Source: Ornithinimicrobium humiphilum | Lineage (GTDB): Bacteria > Actinomycetota > Actinomycetes > Actinomycetales > Dermatophilaceae | Reading direction: 5' to 3' | NCBI RefSeq assembly: GCF_006716885.1 | Contig: NZ_VFPU01000001.1 | Coordinates: forward strand, 1,054,001-1,118,000 | Length of the DNA stretch: 64,000 nucleotides | Shown here: in pieces, positions 18,790 to 29,511 of the stretch | Layout: the number at the start of each line of letters is the position of its first letter | How positions within the stretch are numbered: position 1 is the stretch's first letter | Made by a program: the position numbers and the translations under genes | The notes under the pieces: generated by a model | Told to the model about the DNA's origin: nothing | The model's input: the letters and a program-made list of their open reading frames with translations, nothing else | The model's database searches: none

Positions 18790-21492
18790 CTAGGCGTCGA
18801 TCTGCTCCGTCACGAGCGCTACGTCGTGGACTGCCAGCTCGTCGGCCTCGGCGAAGGTCACCTCGCCGGTGACCTTGCCCGCCGCGCGCAGGTCGCCCAA
18901 CGCGGCGCGGACGCGCTCGGCGTCCTCGGCCGGCGCGGCCACCGTCGCGGCGGAGATCTCCGTGCGCATCTTGACCTTCGCCTCGGACTTGGCGCGGCGC
19001 AGGCCCGCCAGGGCCTGGCCGACCGTGCCGAGCAGCGCCGGGTCGGCACCGTCGACGGCGCCGGCCAGCTCCTCGACCGACGGCCAGGGCTGGGTGTGGA
19101 CCGAGGAGCCCTCCTCGTGCCACCACGACCAGACCTCCTCGGTCGCGAACGTCAGCACCGGCGCCAGCAGGCGCAGCTGGACCGACAGCGCGAGCTGCAG
19201 CGCGGCGCGCGCCGACAGCGTGGCGGCGGAGGCCTCCTCGCCCCGCTCGGTCTCGGCCGAGCCGTAGGCGCGCTCCTTGACCAGCTCGAGGTAGTCGTCG
19301 CAGAAGGTCCAGAAGAAGGACTCCGTGACGTCCAGGGCGGTCGAGTAGTCGTAGCCCTCGTAGGAGGCGGTGGCGCGCTCGACGACGGTGGCCAGGCGGG
19401 CCAGCATCGAGCGGTCGATCGGCTCGGTGACGAGGCCGACCGGGTCGGCGCCAGCGGGCAGCTCGCCGAAGCTCAGCGCGAACTTGCTCGCGTTGAGCAG
19501 CTTGATCGCCAGGCGCCGGCCGACCTTGACCTGGTTGGGGTCGTCGATGGTGTCCACGCCCGGGCGGGCCGCGGCGGCCCAGTAGCGGACCGCGTCGGTG
19601 CCGTGCTCCTCGAGCATCCCCAGCGGGGTCGTCGCGTTGCCCTTGGACTTCGACATCTTCTTGCGGTCGGGGTCCAGGATCCAGCCGTTGATGTAGGCGT
19701 CGGTCCAGGGCAGAGAGTCGTGCTCGAGGTGCGCGCGCACGACGGTCGCGAACAGCCAGGTGCGGATGATGTCGTGCCCCTGCGGCCGCATGTCGAAGGG
19801 GAAGATCTTGGCGAACAGCTCGCTGTCGTTGCCGCGCTCGCCGTCGGGGGCGCCGGCCACCGGCCAGCCCGCCGCGATCTGCGGGGACAGCGAGGAGGTC
19901 GCCCAGGTGTCCATGATGTCCGGGTCGCCGGTGAAGCCGCCCGGCTGGTCGCGCTGGTCCTCGGTGTAGCCCTCGGGGACGTCGGACATCGGGTCGATCG
20001 GCAGCCGGGACTCGTCGGGGACGAGCACCGTCTCGTAGTCGACCTCGCCGTCCTCGGTCACGGCATACCAGACCGGGATCTGGACGCCGAAGAAGCGCTG
20101 CCGGCTGATGAGCCAGTCGCCGTTGAGGCCCTCGACCCAGTTGCGGTAGCGGGCCCGCATGTAGGCGGGGTGGAACTCCAGCTCCTCGCCGCGCTCCAGC
20201 AGGCGGGCGCGCAGCTCGTCGTCCTTGCCACCGTTGCGGATGAACCACTGGCGGCTGGTGACGATCTCGAGGGGCTTGTCGCCCTTCTCGTAGAAGTTGG
20301 CCTTGCGCTGGGTCTTCTGCGGCTCGCCGTCGAGGTCGCCGCTCTCGCGAAGGGCGGCGACGACCGCCTCGCGGGCGCTGTGGGTCGTCTTGCCGGCGAG
20401 CTGCTCGGCGTACAAGGTCTCGCCCGGGCCGCCGGCGATCCACTCGGGGACCTCGGCCTGGAGGCGGCCGGAGCGGGTGATGACCGACCGGGTGGGCAGG
20501 GACAGCTCGCGCCACCACTGCACGTCGGTCATGTCGCCGAAGGTGCAGCACATCGCGATGCCCGCGCCCTTGTCCATCTCGGCCAGCGGGTGGGCCAGGA
20601 CCGGGACCTCGACGCCGAACAGCGGCGAGGTGACCGTGGTTCCGAAGAGGTGCTGGTAGCGCTCGTCGTCGGGGTGCGCGACGAGCGCGACGACCGAGCA
20701 GATCAGCTCGGGACGGGTGGTCTCGATGTAGACCGGACCGGAGCCGTCGGTGCGGTGGTAGGCGACGCGGTGATAGGCGCCCGGGTAGTCGCGGGCCTCG
20801 AGCTCGGCCTGGGCGACCGCGGTCTGGAAGGTGATGTCCCACAGGCCCGGCGCCTCGGCGGAGTAGGCCTCGCCGCGGGCCAGGTTGCGCAGGAAGGCCT
20901 GCTGGGCGACCGCGCGGGAGCGGTCGTCGATGGTGCGGTACTGGACGTTCCAGTCCAGCGAGAGCGCGAGCCGGCGGAAGGTGTCCTCGAAGGCCTGCTC
21001 GTCGATCACCGTGAGCTCCTCGCAGAGCTCGATGAAGTTGGCGCGGCTGATCGGCACCTGGTTGGCGGCCTTGCTGCTCTTGTTGTCGCCCCCGCGCTGC
21101 GGCGGCGTGAAGGTCGGGTCGTGCGGCAGCGTCGCGTCGCCGCGGACGCCGTAGTAGTTCTGGACGCGGCGCTCGGTCGGCAGGCCGTTGTCGTCCCACC
21201 CGATCGGGTAGAAGACGTGCTTGCCCGTCATCCGGTGGTAGCGCGCCAGGCAGTCGGCCTGGGTGTAGCCGAAGACGTGCCCCAGGTGCAGGCTGCCCGA
21301 CGCGGTCGGCGGCGGGGTGTCGATCGCGAAGATCTGGCTGCGGTCGGCGGCCAGCGCGGCCTCCCGGTCGAACGCGTTGGCGTTCGTGTCCCGCCATACC
21401 GCGACCCACTTGTCCTCCAGGCCGTCGACGGACGGGCGCTCGGGCAGCGTGGCCGGGCGCGGCGGGTCAAGGGGGCGAGCAGAAGACGTCAT
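18790..21492 (-). CDS. valS: Valyl-tRNA synthetase
   Basis: The 900-residue class I synthetase charges tRNA-Val. The HIGH motif is HLGH (69-72), the editing (CP1) domain follows, KMSKS is exact at about 612-616, and the anticodon-binding helical domain and tail come next. The ATG at 21492 gives [11 protein letters not shown] with a GGGAG about 10 nt upstream; an in-frame ATG at 21501 is too close to that site. Unlike ileS, no T-box is visible upstream; the 213-bp gap contains a 66-bp palindromic element. The downstream DUF4129 operon starts within one base of the stop. Confidence 0.96.
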   Translation of the reverse strand: MTSSARPLDPPRPATLPERPSVDGLEDKWVAVWRDTNANAFDREAALAADRSQIFAIDTPPPTASGSLHLGHVFGYTQADCLARYHRMTGKHVFYPIGWDDNGLPTERRVQNYYGVRGDATLPHDPTFTPPQRGGDNKSSKAANQVPISRANFIELCEELTVIDEQAFEDTFRRLALSLDWNVQYRTIDDRSRAVAQQAFLRNLARGEAYSAEAPGLWDITFQTAVAQAELEARDYPGAYHRVAYHRTDGSGPVYIETTRPELICSVVALVAHPDDERYQHLFGTTVTSPLFGVEVPVLAHPLAEMDKGAGIAMCCTFGDMTDVQWWRELSLPTRSVITRSGRLQAEVPEWIAGGPGETLYAEQLAGKTTHSAREAVVAALRESGDLDGEPQKTQRKANFYEKGDKPLEIVTSRQWFIRNGGKDDELRARLLERGEELEFHPAYMRARYRNWVEGLNGDWLISRQRFFGVQIPVWYAVTEDGEVDYETVLVPDESRLPIDPMSDVPEGYTEDQRDQPGGFTGDPDIMDTWATSSLSPQIAAGWPVAGAPDGERGNDSELFAKIFPFDMRPQGHDIIRTWLFATVVRAHLEHDSLPWTDAYINGWILDPDRKKMSKSKGNATTPLGMLEEHGTDAVRYWAAAARPGVDTIDDPNQVKVGRRLAIKLLNASKFALSFGELPAGADPVGLVTEPIDRSMLARLATVVERATASYEGYDYSTALDVTESFFWTFCDDYLELVKERAYGSAETERGEEASAATLSARAALQLALSVQLRLLAPVLTFATEEVWSWWHEEGSSVHTQPWPSVEELAGAVDGADPALLGTVGQALAGLRRAKSEAKVKMRTEISAATVAAPAEDAERVRAALGDLRAAGKVTGEVTFAEADELAVHDVALVTEQIDA

Positions 21493-21600
21493 GCCCGGCA
21501 TTCTCCCAGACCTGGTGGAGTGGTCGACACCCGATTGTCCGGTGGGCGGGGGACGCCCATCGCGAGCCCCGAGCCCGGCCCGCTCCACCTCCGTGCCGAC

Positions 21601-21666
21601 GACACGCCCGGCCCGATCGGCTCAGGCGAGCACGTGCTCGCTCGGGCCGGTCCCGACGGGCGTGTC
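21601..21666. repeat. 66-bp palindromic element A
   Basis: It begins GACACGCCC and ends GGGCGTGTC. The two 33-nt arms pair almost throughout, and the centre is GCGAGCAC/GTGCTCGC. It matches element B (22767-22832) in length, termini and inner core, and the two bracket the DUF559 gene. Confidence 0.8.
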
Positions 21667-21705
21667 ACCGGGACGGATCGTGCCCGGGCGACCGCACACC
21701 TTCCG

Positions 21706-22674
21706 TCAGACCTTGGCCCGCTTCCAGGGCCGTCCCGGGAAGTGCGTCGCGAACGCCACCGGAGGGTCGGCGGGCAGCTCCTTCTCGTAGCCGCGGGCGG
21801 CCAGGGCCTCGCCGACGCGGCGCGCCGTCGCCCACGGATCGTCGAAGACGTCCTGCGCCCGCAGCACGAGGAGCCGCCAGCCGTTGGCGTCGAGCCACTC
21901 CCGCCGGGCCAGGTCGCGGCCCCACTGTCGGGCGTCCTCGGCGTGCTGGCGACCGTCGTACTCGACCGCCAGGCGCAGCACCGGCCACGCGAGGTCGAGG
22001 CGGATCCGCCCGTCGTCGAGGCCGAGCTGGCAGACCGGCTCCGGCAGACCTGCGAAGTGCAGCAGCAGCCGGACCCGCGTCTCCATCGGCGACTCCGCTC
22101 CCGCACGGACCAGCCCTGCGGCCTCCCGTGCCAGGGCCGCTCCCCGCCCGGTCGCGGCCTCAGTCGCGTCGAGGAGCTCGTCGAGCCGGACCACGCCCTT
22201 GGTGATCAGGCTGTCACCCAGCACCACCAGGTCGACGAGGTCGAGGGAGGCTGCCATGTCCACGAACGTCTGGGCCGGGGTGGTGATGGCAAGCCCGTGC
22301 AGCCGGGTATGCCGCAGCGCCGGGCGGACGTGGCAGTGCAGCGCCTCCCGGGCCCGGCGCTGCGACGCCTTGCCGACGGAGACGTGGGTGACCGTCGTGT
22401 CGGGGACGACGCCGCCCCACAGGGCCGCTGCCGTGTGGTGGCTGACGACGCCGGCGGGCACGACCAGGACCGCGGACCTGGCCCGGACCAGCGGCGTCAG
22501 ATCGACGTGAGCGGCCACGCGCACGCTGCCGAACAGCTTGGAGAACGTCGGGCCGTCCAGCGCGTGCTTGGTCATCCCGCGCTCAAGACCGTCCTGGCGC
22601 AGGAACGGGCGGTCGGGGGCGAACGGGCTGGCCGCGCGCGGGGCAGGTGAGTCGGCTGGTAGGGAGGCGGACAT
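21706..22674 (-). CDS. DUF559 protein: AbiEi-like N terminus plus Vsr/PD-(D/E)XK-like C terminus
   Basis: The protein has about 322 residues. The N-terminal part (LERGMTKHALDGPTFSKLFGSVRVA) resembles the winged-helix, AbiEi/type IV antitoxin-like head common in actinobacterial DUF559 proteins. The C-terminal DUF559 domain shows the endonuclease-like core LDLAWPVLRLAVEYDGRQHAEDARQWGRDLARREWLDANGWRLLVL (Asp, then Glu-Tyr-Asp-Gly). The start at 22674 is tentative; ATG 22576 is an alternative. Such genes are numerous and patchily distributed in actinobacteria, and their function is unproven. Near-identical palindromes lie just outside both ends of the gene. Confidence 0.75.
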   Translation of the reverse strand: MSASLPADSPAPRAASPFAPDRPFLRQDGLERGMTKHALDGPTFSKLFGSVRVAAHVDLTPLVRARSAVLVVPAGVVSHHTAAALWGGVVPDTTVTHVSVGKASQRRAREALHCHVRPALRHTRLHGLAITTPAQTFVDMAASLDLVDLVVLGDSLITKGVVRLDELLDATEAATGRGAALAREAAGLVRAGAESPMETRVRLLLHFAGLPEPVCQLGLDDGRIRLDLAWPVLRLAVEYDGRQHAEDARQWGRDLARREWLDANGWRLLVLRAQDVFDDPWATARRVGEALAARGYEKELPADPPVAFATHFPGRPWKRAKV

Positions 22675-22714
22675 GCCCACGACGGTGACCGAGGGGCCGC
22701 GCCCGGCGCAGAAG

Positions 22715-22723
22715 TTGTCCACA
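22715..22723 (+). promoter_or_regulatory. DnaA-box-like nonamer
   Basis: TTGTCCACA is the actinobacterial consensus DnaA box. It is single and lies about 40 bp upstream of the DUF559 start. No second box is near, so it is not an origin; it may mark DnaA-linked control or be coincidence. Confidence 0.35.
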
Positions 22724-22766
22724 GGTCGCGTCCCGACGGTCGTCAGGGGAGTGGATGTGTCCCGAT

Positions 22767-22832
22767 GACACGCCCCGCTGGAGCGGCTCCAGCGAGCATG
22801 TGCGCGCTGGAGCCGGTGCGGTCGGGCGTGTC
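22767..22832. repeat. 66-bp palindromic element B
   Basis: It has the same length and termini (GACACGCCC...GGGCGTGTC) as element A. Both arms carry CGGCTCCAGCG, and a smaller palindrome GCTGGAG-CG-GCTCCAGC lies in the left arm. GTCCC lies just outside the left arm and GGGAC just outside the right arm, so the symmetry may extend further. Confidence 0.8.
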
Positions 22833-22923
22833 GCAGGGACGAGGTGGGACCGGGTGGGCACAGGTGTGCCGTGGGGTAGGTGCCCCGGTGCGGGAGGGCG
22901 GGTGGGTGCCTGCCCGCCGCCCC

Positions 22924-24291
22924 TCACCCGTAGACGCGACCGGGGTTCATGATGCCGAGCGGGTCGAAGAGCGCCTTGACCGCGAGCTGGCGGGCGAGCT
23001 CGGCCTCGCCGAGCTCCTCGCGCAGCCACGGGGCCTTCTGGGCGCCGACGCCGTGCTCGCCGGTGAGCGTGCCGCCGAGGGCCCAGGCCGCGCGGACGAG
23101 GTCGTCGAAGGCGCGCTGCGCCGCGGCGAGGCTCTCGGGGTCCTCGGCGTCGTAGAAGAAGCAGGGGTGCAGGTTGCCGTCGCCGGCGTGGCCGCCGCAG
23201 GTCGCCTCCAGCCCGTGGCGCGCGGCGATCGCGTGCACCTGCGCGACGAGCTCGCCGAGGCGGCCGACCGGCACGCAGACGTCCTCGATGAAGCGCGGCC
23301 CGCGGGCGGCCAGCGCGGGGTTGAGCACCCGGCGGCCCTCGAGGAGCAGGTCGGCCTCGGCGCGGTCCTCCGCGACCGCCACCTCGGTTGCACCGGCCGC
23401 GGTGAGGGCGGCGGCATACTCCTGCACGTCCTCGGCGGCGTGCCCCGGACGGTCGGACTGCACGAGCAGCACCCCGCCGCTCCCGGAGGGGAAGCCGTAG
23501 TCGCCGTAGGCCTGCACCGCGTCGACGCTCGGCCCGTCGAGCAGCTCGACCAGGCTCGGCGTCGAGCGCACCCCGCGCAGCGCCGCGACCCCGGCCATCG
23601 TCGCGTCCAGGGTGGGGAAGACCGCCAGCACGGTCAGCGGCGGGTCGCCGAGCGGCACCAGCCGCAGCACCGCCTCGGTCACCACCCCGAGCGTCCCCTC
23701 CGACCCGACGAAGACCCCGGTGAGGTCCAGTCCCGCGACCCCCTTGGCGGTGCGCCGCCCGGTCCGCATCACCTCGCCGCCCGGCAGCACGACCTCCAGC
23801 CCGCGCACGTAGTCGGCGGTGACGCCGTACTTCACGCAGCACAGCCCACCTGCGTTGGTCGCGACGTTGCCGCCGATGCTGCACATCGACGCGCTCGCCG
23901 GGTCGGGCGGGTAGGCGAGCCCGTGCTCGGCCGCCGCGGCCTTGAGGTCGGTGTTGATGACGCCGGGCCCGACCACCGCGATCCGCTCGACCGGGTCGAT
24001 CTCGATCGACGTCAGCTGCTCGGTCGACAGCACGATCGCGCCGGGCAGGGCGCCGGCCGAGCCCGTCGTCGAGGTGCGCGAGCCCTGCGGGACGACGGGT
24101 ATGCCGTGCTCCGCGGCATACCGCAGCGTCACCTCCACGTCCGTGCGGCTGCGGGCGCGGACCACCGTGTAGTCGTCGGAGGCCGGGGGAGCCGCCTGCG
24201 GGTAGGCGTCGACGGCGTAGCCGGCGGCGACGTCGGGGTCGGTGACCACGCGGCCGGGCAGCAGGGAGGCGAGGTCGGAGGTCACGCTCAT
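22924..24291 (-). CDS. FAD-linked oxidase (GlcD / D-2-hydroxyacid dehydrogenase type)
   Basis: The 455-residue flavoenzyme has an N-terminal FAD-binding PCMH domain with the pyrophosphate-binding stretch VPQGSRTSTTGSAGALPG and GGNVATNAGGLCCVKYGVT, and a C-terminal FAD-oxidase domain ending with the GHAGDGNLHP and LTGEHGVGAQK motifs of glycolate/D-lactate dehydrogenases. Probable substrates are D-lactate, glycolate or a similar D-2-hydroxy acid. TAGTGT on the minus strand (24303-24298) is 6 nt before the ATG, so the transcript is probably leaderless. No iron-sulphur partner gene (glcF) adjoins it. Confidence 0.9.
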   Translation of the reverse strand: MSVTSDLASLLPGRVVTDPDVAAGYAVDAYPQAAPPASDDYTVVRARSRTDVEVTLRYAAEHGIPVVPQGSRTSTTGSAGALPGAIVLSTEQLTSIEIDPVERIAVVGPGVINTDLKAAAAEHGLAYPPDPASASMCSIGGNVATNAGGLCCVKYGVTADYVRGLEVVLPGGEVMRTGRRTAKGVAGLDLTGVFVGSEGTLGVVTEAVLRLVPLGDPPLTVLAVFPTLDATMAGVAALRGVRSTPSLVELLDGPSVDAVQAYGDYGFPSGSGGVLLVQSDRPGHAAEDVQEYAAALTAAGATEVAVAEDRAEADLLLEGRRVLNPALAARGPRFIEDVCVPVGRLGELVAQVHAIAARHGLEATCGGHAGDGNLHPCFFYDAEDPESLAAAQRAFDDLVRAAWALGGTLTGEHGVGAQKAPWLREELGEAELARQLAVKALFDPLGIMNPGRVYG

Positions 24292-24395
24292 GCCCCGACA
24301 CTAGGACCGCGACGCCCGGCGCCGGCACGCAGCCCGGCCCACCACCGCGACGACCACGTCGCGCGCGCGGAGCCCCGGCTCCCAGCCGCTACCAT

Positions 24396-24664
24396 GGAAG
24401 GCACGAGCGTCCGAGCCGTCATCAGCGGCGAGCTTCCGGAAGAACGGCCCCCGCACGCCGGCGGGGAGCCCACTAGACCCGGACGGGGCCGGCCCGTCAC
24501 AGCCGAGCGAATGGAGTGGCGCGTCCACGCGTCCGGGCACCTGACCCGGGCGGGAGGTGCGCAAGCGAGGTGGTACCGCGGTGCCACCCGGGCAGCAGGC
24601 CCGGGTCGTGTCGTCCTCGGCAAGGAAGCCCAGCAGACCACCCGCACCACGAGGAGCCCGCTCC
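24396..24664 (+). promoter_or_regulatory. T-box riboswitch of ileS (ultrashort Stem I, translational type)
   Basis: The T-box sequence TGGTACCGCGG at 24571-24581 is diagnostic. A short hairpin, GCCG-TCATCAG-CGGC (24415-24428), puts the isoleucine codon ATC (24421-24423) in its terminal loop, as in the ultrashort-Stem-I class of actinobacterial ileS leaders. TCCTCG (24614-24619) can pair with CGAGGA (24650-24655), covering the ribosome binding site, which implies translational control: uncharged tRNA-Ile should free it. A candidate -10 is TACCAT at 24390-24395. Confidence 0.9.
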
Positions 24665-27600
24665 ATGGCCTACCCCAAGCAGACCACCGGCACGTCCGGC
24701 CTGACTCCGTCCCCGGTCTTCCCGGAGATCGAGCGCGCCGTGCTGGCCTACTGGGACGAGCACGGCACCTTCGTCAAGAGCGTCGAGCAGCGCGACGCGG
24801 GCGAGAACGGCTCCAACGAGTTCGTCTTCAACGACGGCCCGCCCTTCGCCAACGGCCTGCCGCACTACGGCCACCTGCTCACCGGCTACGTCAAGGACGT
24901 CGTGCCGCGCTACCAGACCATGCGCGGGCGCCGGGTGGAGCGTCGCTTCGGCTGGGACACCCACGGCCTGCCCGCCGAGCTCGAGGCGATGAGCCAGCTC
25001 GGTATCAAGACCAAGGACGAGATCCTCGAGCTGGGCATCGAGAAGTTCAACGACGCCTGCCGCTCCTCGGTCCTGAAGTACACCCACGAGTGGCAGGACT
25101 ACGTCACCCGCCAGGCGCGCTGGGTCGACTTCGAGAACGACTACAAGACCCTCAACGTCGGCTACATGGAGTCGGTGCTGTGGGCCTTCAAGCAGCTCTA
25201 CGACAAGGGCCTGGCCTACGAGGGCTTCCGCGTCCTGCCCTACTGCTGGAACGACCAGACCCCGCTGTCCAACCACGAGCTGCGCATGGACGAGGAGGTC
25301 TACCAGGTCCGCCGCGACCCGGCCGTGACCGTCGGCCTGCGCATCCTCCCCGAGCAGGACGGCGCCGAGGACGACGTCCTCGCCGGCGCCCTCGCCCTCG
25401 TCTGGACGACGACCCCGTGGACCCTCCCGTCCAACCTGGCGATCATGGTCGGCGAGGACATCGACTACGTCCTGGTCGAGAGCGACTACACCGGGCGCCC
25501 CGAGCGCTACCTCCTCGCCGAGGCGCGGGTGGCGGCATACAAGAACGAGCTGGGGGAGGACCCCACGGTCCTTGCACGCTTCACCGGTGCCGAGTTGGCC
25601 GGGCGCTCCTACGTGCCGCCGTTCTCCTACTACGTCGGCTGGGAGCGGGCGCACCGCCTCGTCGTCGCCGAGTTCGTCACGACCACCGATGGTTCGGGCC
25701 TGGTGCACACCGCCGGCGCCTTCGGTGAGGACGACAAGGTCGTCACCGACCGCGAGGGCATCGAGCCGGTCATGCCGGTCGGCGCCGACGGCCGCTTCAC
25801 CGCGCCCGTCAAGGAGTACGCCGGCGAGCTCGTCTTCGACGCCAACCTCCAGATCATCGACCACCTCAAGGCCGCGACCCGCGCCCAGCACCCGGACCAC
25901 GCAGGCGAGGACCTCGACACCGGCTCGGTCACCGAGGGCACGGTGCTGCTGCGCCGCGAGGCCTACGACCACTCCTACCCGCACTGCTGGCGCTGCCGGC
26001 AGCCGCTGATCTACAAGGGCGTGTCGTCGTGGTTCGTGGAGGTGACGCGCTTCAAGGACACGATGCTGCGCACCAACGAGGACATCACCTGGGTGCCCGA
26101 GCACGTCAAGCACGGCCAGTTCGGCAAGTGGCTGGAGAACGCCCGCGACTGGTCGATCTCCCGCAACCGCTTCTGGGGCAGCCCGATCCCGGTGTGGAAG
26201 TCGGACGACCCCGAGCACCCGCGCATCGACGTCTACGGCTCCCTCGAGGAGATCGAGCGCGACTTCGGCACGCTGCCGCGCAACCGCGACGGCGAGATCG
26301 ACCTGCACCGCCCGTTCGTCGACGAGCTGACCCGCCCGAACCCCGACGACCCGACCGGGAAGAGCACGATGCGCCGCGTCGAGGACGTCCTCGACGTGTG
26401 GTTCGACTCCGGCTCGATGCCGTTCGCGCAGTGGCACTACCCGTTCGAGAACACCGAGTGGTTCGACCAGCACTACCCGGCCGACTTCATCGTCGAGTAC
26501 ATCGGGCAGACCCGCGGCTGGTTCTACACGATGCACATCCTCGCGGCGGCGCTCTTCGACCGGCCGGCGTTCGAGACCTGCATCAGCCACGGCATCGTGC
26601 TGGGCAACGACGGGCAGAAGATGTCCAAGTCGCTGCGCAACTACCCCGACGTGCGCGAGGTCTTCGACCGTGACGGCGCCGACGCGATGCGCTGGTTCCT
26701 CATGTCGAGCCCGATCCTGCGCGGCGGCAACCTCATCGTCACCGAGCAGGGCATCCGCGACGGCGTGCGCCAGGTGCTCATCCCGCTGTGGAACGCCTGG
26801 TACTTCTTCGGCCTCTACGCCAACGCCTCCGGCTACGAGGCGAAGTGGTCCACCGCGTCGACGGACCCGATGGACCGCTACATCCTGGCCAAGACCCGTG
26901 ACTTCGTCACCGAGGTCCAGGAGGCGCAGGACCGCTTCGACATCGCGGGCGCCTGCGACGGCGTGCGCACCTTCGTCGACGTGCTGACCAACTGGTACAT
27001 CCGCCGCTCCCGCGACCGGTTCTGGGCCGAGGACCACGACGCCTTCGACACGCTCTACACCGTGCTCGAGGTCCTCTGCCGCGTCGCCGCCCCGCTGCTG
27101 CCCCTCACCACCGAGGAGGTATGGCGTGGGCTCACCGGCGGCGAGTCCGTGCACCTCACCGACTGGCCGGAGGTCTCCGACCTGCCGGAGGACGCCGAGC
27201 TGGTGGCCGCGATGGACGCCGTCCGCGAGGTCTGCTCCGCGACGCTGGGCCTGCGCAAGGCCGAGCAGCTGCGTGTGCGCCTGCCGCTGCAGTCGCTGAC
27301 CGTCGCTACGGCCCACCCTCAGGGTCTCGAGGCGCTCGCGGGGATCGTCCGCGACGAGGTCAACGTCCGGGAGGTCGTCGTGCTCGACCTGGCCGACGCC
27401 TCGGCCTCCGACTTCGGGGTCGAGCAGAAGCTCACGGTCAACGCCCGGGCGGCCGGCCCGCGTCTCGGCCGCGACGTGCAGACCGCGATCAAGGGCTCCA
27501 AGACCGGCGACTGGTCGGTCGCCGAGGACGGCACCGTGACCTCCGGCGGCCTGGTGCTCCAGGAGGGCGAGTACTCCCTCGAGACCGTCGTCGCCGACGC

Positions 27601-28030
27601 CGGTGAGGGCTCGCGGGCCACCGCGATGCTGCGCGGGCAGGGCGGCGGTTTCGTCGTGCTCGACACCGAGGTGACCGAGGACCTCGCCCGCGAGGGCCTG
27701 GCCCGCGACCTCGTGCGCGCCGTCCAGGGCGCGCGCAAGGACGCCGGCCTCGACATCACCGACCGCATCAGCCTCACGGTCGTCGGTGACGACGACGTCT
27801 GGCAGGCCGCGACCGAGCACCAGAAGCTCGTCATGGACGAGACCCTCGCCGTGCAGTTCGGCGCCGCGGGCGCCGGCGTGCCGCTGCCGAAGGGCCCGCG
27901 CCACGGCCTGGGCGGCGGCACCGACCCGGACGGCGGCACCCAGCCGCGCATCACGTCCTACACGACGAGCGCGACCCTGGACGGCGGCCGTACGGTGGAG
28001 CTGCTGATCACCAAGGTGGAGGCCAAGTGA
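24665..28030 (+). CDS. ileS: Isoleucyl-tRNA synthetase
   Basis: The 1121-residue class I synthetase is long, as in the eukaryote/archaea-like IleRS type found in actinobacteria. The HIGH motif appears as HYGH (67-70), the editing domain includes [12 protein letters not shown] and [10 protein letters not shown], the tRNA-contact segment is [26 protein letters not shown] is exact at 652-656, and a long C-terminal region follows. The ATG at 24665 follows a GAGGAG that the T-box can sequester. The stop overlaps the folC GTG (GTGA), so folC is coupled to it. Confidence 0.97.
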   Translation: MAYPKQTTGTSGLTPSPVFPEIERAVLAYWDEHGTFVKSVEQRDAGENGSNEFVFNDGPPFANGLPHYGHLLTGYVKDVVPRYQTMRGRRVERRFGWDTHGLPAELEAMSQLGIKTKDEILELGIEKFNDACRSSVLKYTHEWQDYVTRQARWVDFENDYKTLNVGYMESVLWAFKQLYDKGLAYEGFRVLPYCWNDQTPLSNHELRMDEEVYQVRRDPAVTVGLRILPEQDGAEDDVLAGALALVWTTTPWTLPSNLAIMVGEDIDYVLVESDYTGRPERYLLAEARVAAYKNELGEDPTVLARFTGAELAGRSYVPPFSYYVGWERAHRLVVAEFVTTTDGSGLVHTAGAFGEDDKVVTDREGIEPVMPVGADGRFTAPVKEYAGELVFDANLQIIDHLKAATRAQHPDHAGEDLDTGSVTEGTVLLRREAYDHSYPHCWRCRQPLIYKGVSSWFVEVTRFKDTMLRTNEDITWVPEHVKHGQFGKWLENARDWSISRNRFWGSPIPVWKSDDPEHPRIDVYGSLEEIERDFGTLPRNRDGEIDLHRPFVDELTRPNPDDPTGKSTMRRVEDVLDVWFDSGSMPFAQWHYPFENTEWFDQHYPADFIVEYIGQTRGWFYTMHILAAALFDRPAFETCISHGIVLGNDGQKMSKSLRNYPDVREVFDRDGADAMRWFLMSSPILRGGNLIVTEQGIRDGVRQVLIPLWNAWYFFGLYANASGYEAKWSTASTDPMDRYILAKTRDFVTEVQEAQDRFDIAGACDGVRTFVDVLTNWYIRRSRDRFWAEDHDAFDTLYTVLEVLCRVAAPLLPLTTEEVWRGLTGGESVHLTDWPEVSDLPEDAELVAAMDAVREVCSATLGLRKAEQLRVRLPLQSLTVATAHPQGLEALAGIVRDEVNVREVVVLDLADASASDFGVEQKLTVNARAAGPRLGRDVQTAIKGSKTGDWSVAEDGTVTSGGLVLQEGEYSLETVVADAGEGSRATAMLRGQGGGFVVLDTEVTEDLAREGLARDLVRAVQGARKDAGLDITDRISLTVVGDDDVWQAATEHQKLVMDETLAVQFGAAGAGVPLPKGPRHGLGGGTDPDGGTQPRITSYTTSATLDGGRTVELLITKVEAK

Positions 28031-29505
28031 GCGACCAGTTCTTCGACGGCAACGAGCTGCCGCTGGACGACGGCCCGGAGCTGCCCGTCGAGACCGGGGC
28101 CGCGGTCCCGGGGCGTGCCGGCCGGCGCGGCGGCCCGGAGCCGGTCGACCCGGCGCTCGCGGCCCGCTACGCCGAGGTGGTCGAGGAGATCCTCGCGCGC
28201 ACCCCCGAGCACATGCCCGAGCCGACGCTGCACCGCGTCGCCCGGGTCATGGAGCTCATGGGCGACCCGCAGCGGGCGTTCCCGATGATCCACCTGACCG
28301 GCACCAACGGGAAGACCTCGACCACCCGCATCGTCGAGCGCATCCTGCGCGAGATGGGGCTGCGGACCGGGCGGTTCACCAGCCCGCACCTGCACGACAT
28401 GCGCGAGCGCATCAGCCTGGACGGCGAGCCGATCTCGATCGAGTCCTTCCTCGCCGCTTACGAGGACGTCCTGCCGTTCGTGCAGATGGTCGACACGGAG
28501 AGCATGGCCGACGAGGACCCCCAGCGTCGTGTGCGGATGACCTACTTCGAGGTCGTCGTGTGCCTGGCCTACGCCGCCTTCGCGGACGCGCCGGTCGACG
28601 TGGCCGTCGTCGAGGTGGGCCTGGGCGGCGTCTGGGACGCCACCTCGGTCGCCGACGGCAGCGTCGCGGTCGTCACGCCGGTCTCGCTCGACCACACCCG
28701 CCTGCTCGGCGGCACGGTCGAGGAGATCGCCACCGAGAAGGCCGGGATCGTCAAGGCCGGCTCCATCGCGGTCGTCGGCGTGCAGGAGCCCGGCGTCCAG
28801 GAGATCCTCGCGGACCGCGCCGAGGAGGTCGGCGCCACGCTGCACTCCGAGGGCGTCAGCTTCGGTGTGCTCGCGCGCGAGGTGGGCGTCGGCGGCCAGC
28901 AGGTCTCGCTGCGCGGCCTGGCGGGTGACTACCCGGACCTCTTCCTGCCGCTCTTCGGAGAGCACCAGGCGCACAACGCGGCCCTCGCCGTCGCGGCCGT
29001 GGAGGCCTTCGTCGGCGGCGGCGAGCAGCCCATCGACGAGGCGGTGCTGCGCGCGGGCCTGGAGGGTGTGACCTCGCCCGGGCGGCTGGAGATCGTCCGG
29101 CGCTCGCCCACCGTGCTCGTCGACGCCGCGCACAACCCCGCCGGGGTGCAGGCTCTGGTCGAGGCCATGCGCGAGTCGTTCACCTTCACCCGGGTGGTCG
29201 GCGTCCTCGCGGTGCTCGAGGACAAGGACGCCGAGCACATGATCCAGGCGCTGGAGCCGGTGCTCGACCACGTCGTCGTGACCCGCACGACCTCGCCGCG
29301 GGCGATCCGCCCGGCGCGGCTGGGCGAGCTGGTCGCGGAGTACTTCGGCGAGGACCGCGTCACGGTCGTCGACGCCCTGCCGGACGCGCTCGACACGGCA
29401 GCCGGGCTGGCCGACGAGGGCGGCGTGGGCGGTGGTGTGCTGGCGACCGGGTCGGTCACCACGGCGGCCGAGGTGCGTCAGCTGCTCGGCGTCACCACGA
29501 CCTGA
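28027..29505 (+). CDS. folC: Folylpolyglutamate/dihydrofolate synthase
   Basis: The 492-residue Mur-ligase-family enzyme adds glutamate to (dihydro)folates. The P-loop is TGTNGKTS (91-98); the following [14 protein letters not shown], the metal-binding [10 protein letters not shown] and the C-terminal [13 protein letters not shown] are all family signatures. The first 45 residues are a variable acidic extension. It is co-transcribed with ileS through a 4-nt overlap, so the ileS T-box may also influence it. In many related genomes a DUF4233 gene and ndk follow directly; here they lie about 19 kb away. Confidence 0.94.
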   Translation: MSDQFFDGNELPLDDGPELPVETGAAVPGRAGRRGGPEPVDPALAARYAEVVEEILARTPEHMPEPTLHRVARVMELMGDPQRAFPMIHLTGTNGKTSTTRIVERILREMGLRTGRFTSPHLHDMRERISLDGEPISIESFLAAYEDVLPFVQMVDTESMADEDPQRRVRMTYFEVVVCLAYAAFADAPVDVAVVEVGLGGVWDATSVADGSVAVVTPVSLDHTRLLGGTVEEIATEKAGIVKAGSIAVVGVQEPGVQEILADRAEEVGATLHSEGVSFGVLAREVGVGGQQVSLRGLAGDYPDLFLPLFGEHQAHNAALAVAAVEAFVGGGEQPIDEAVLRAGLEGVTSPGRLEIVRRSPTVLVDAAHNPAGVQALVEAMRESFTFTRVVGVLAVLEDKDAEHMIQALEPVLDHVVVTRTTSPRAIRPARLGELVAEYFGEDRVTVVDALPDALDTAAGLADEGGVGGGVLATGSVTTAAEVRQLLGVTTT

Positions 29506-29511
29506 CGTCGC

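Noticed and set aside
22715..22723. DnaA box as evidence for a replication origin.
   Set aside because: It is a single box, with no dnaA, dnaN or AT-rich unwinding region nearby.
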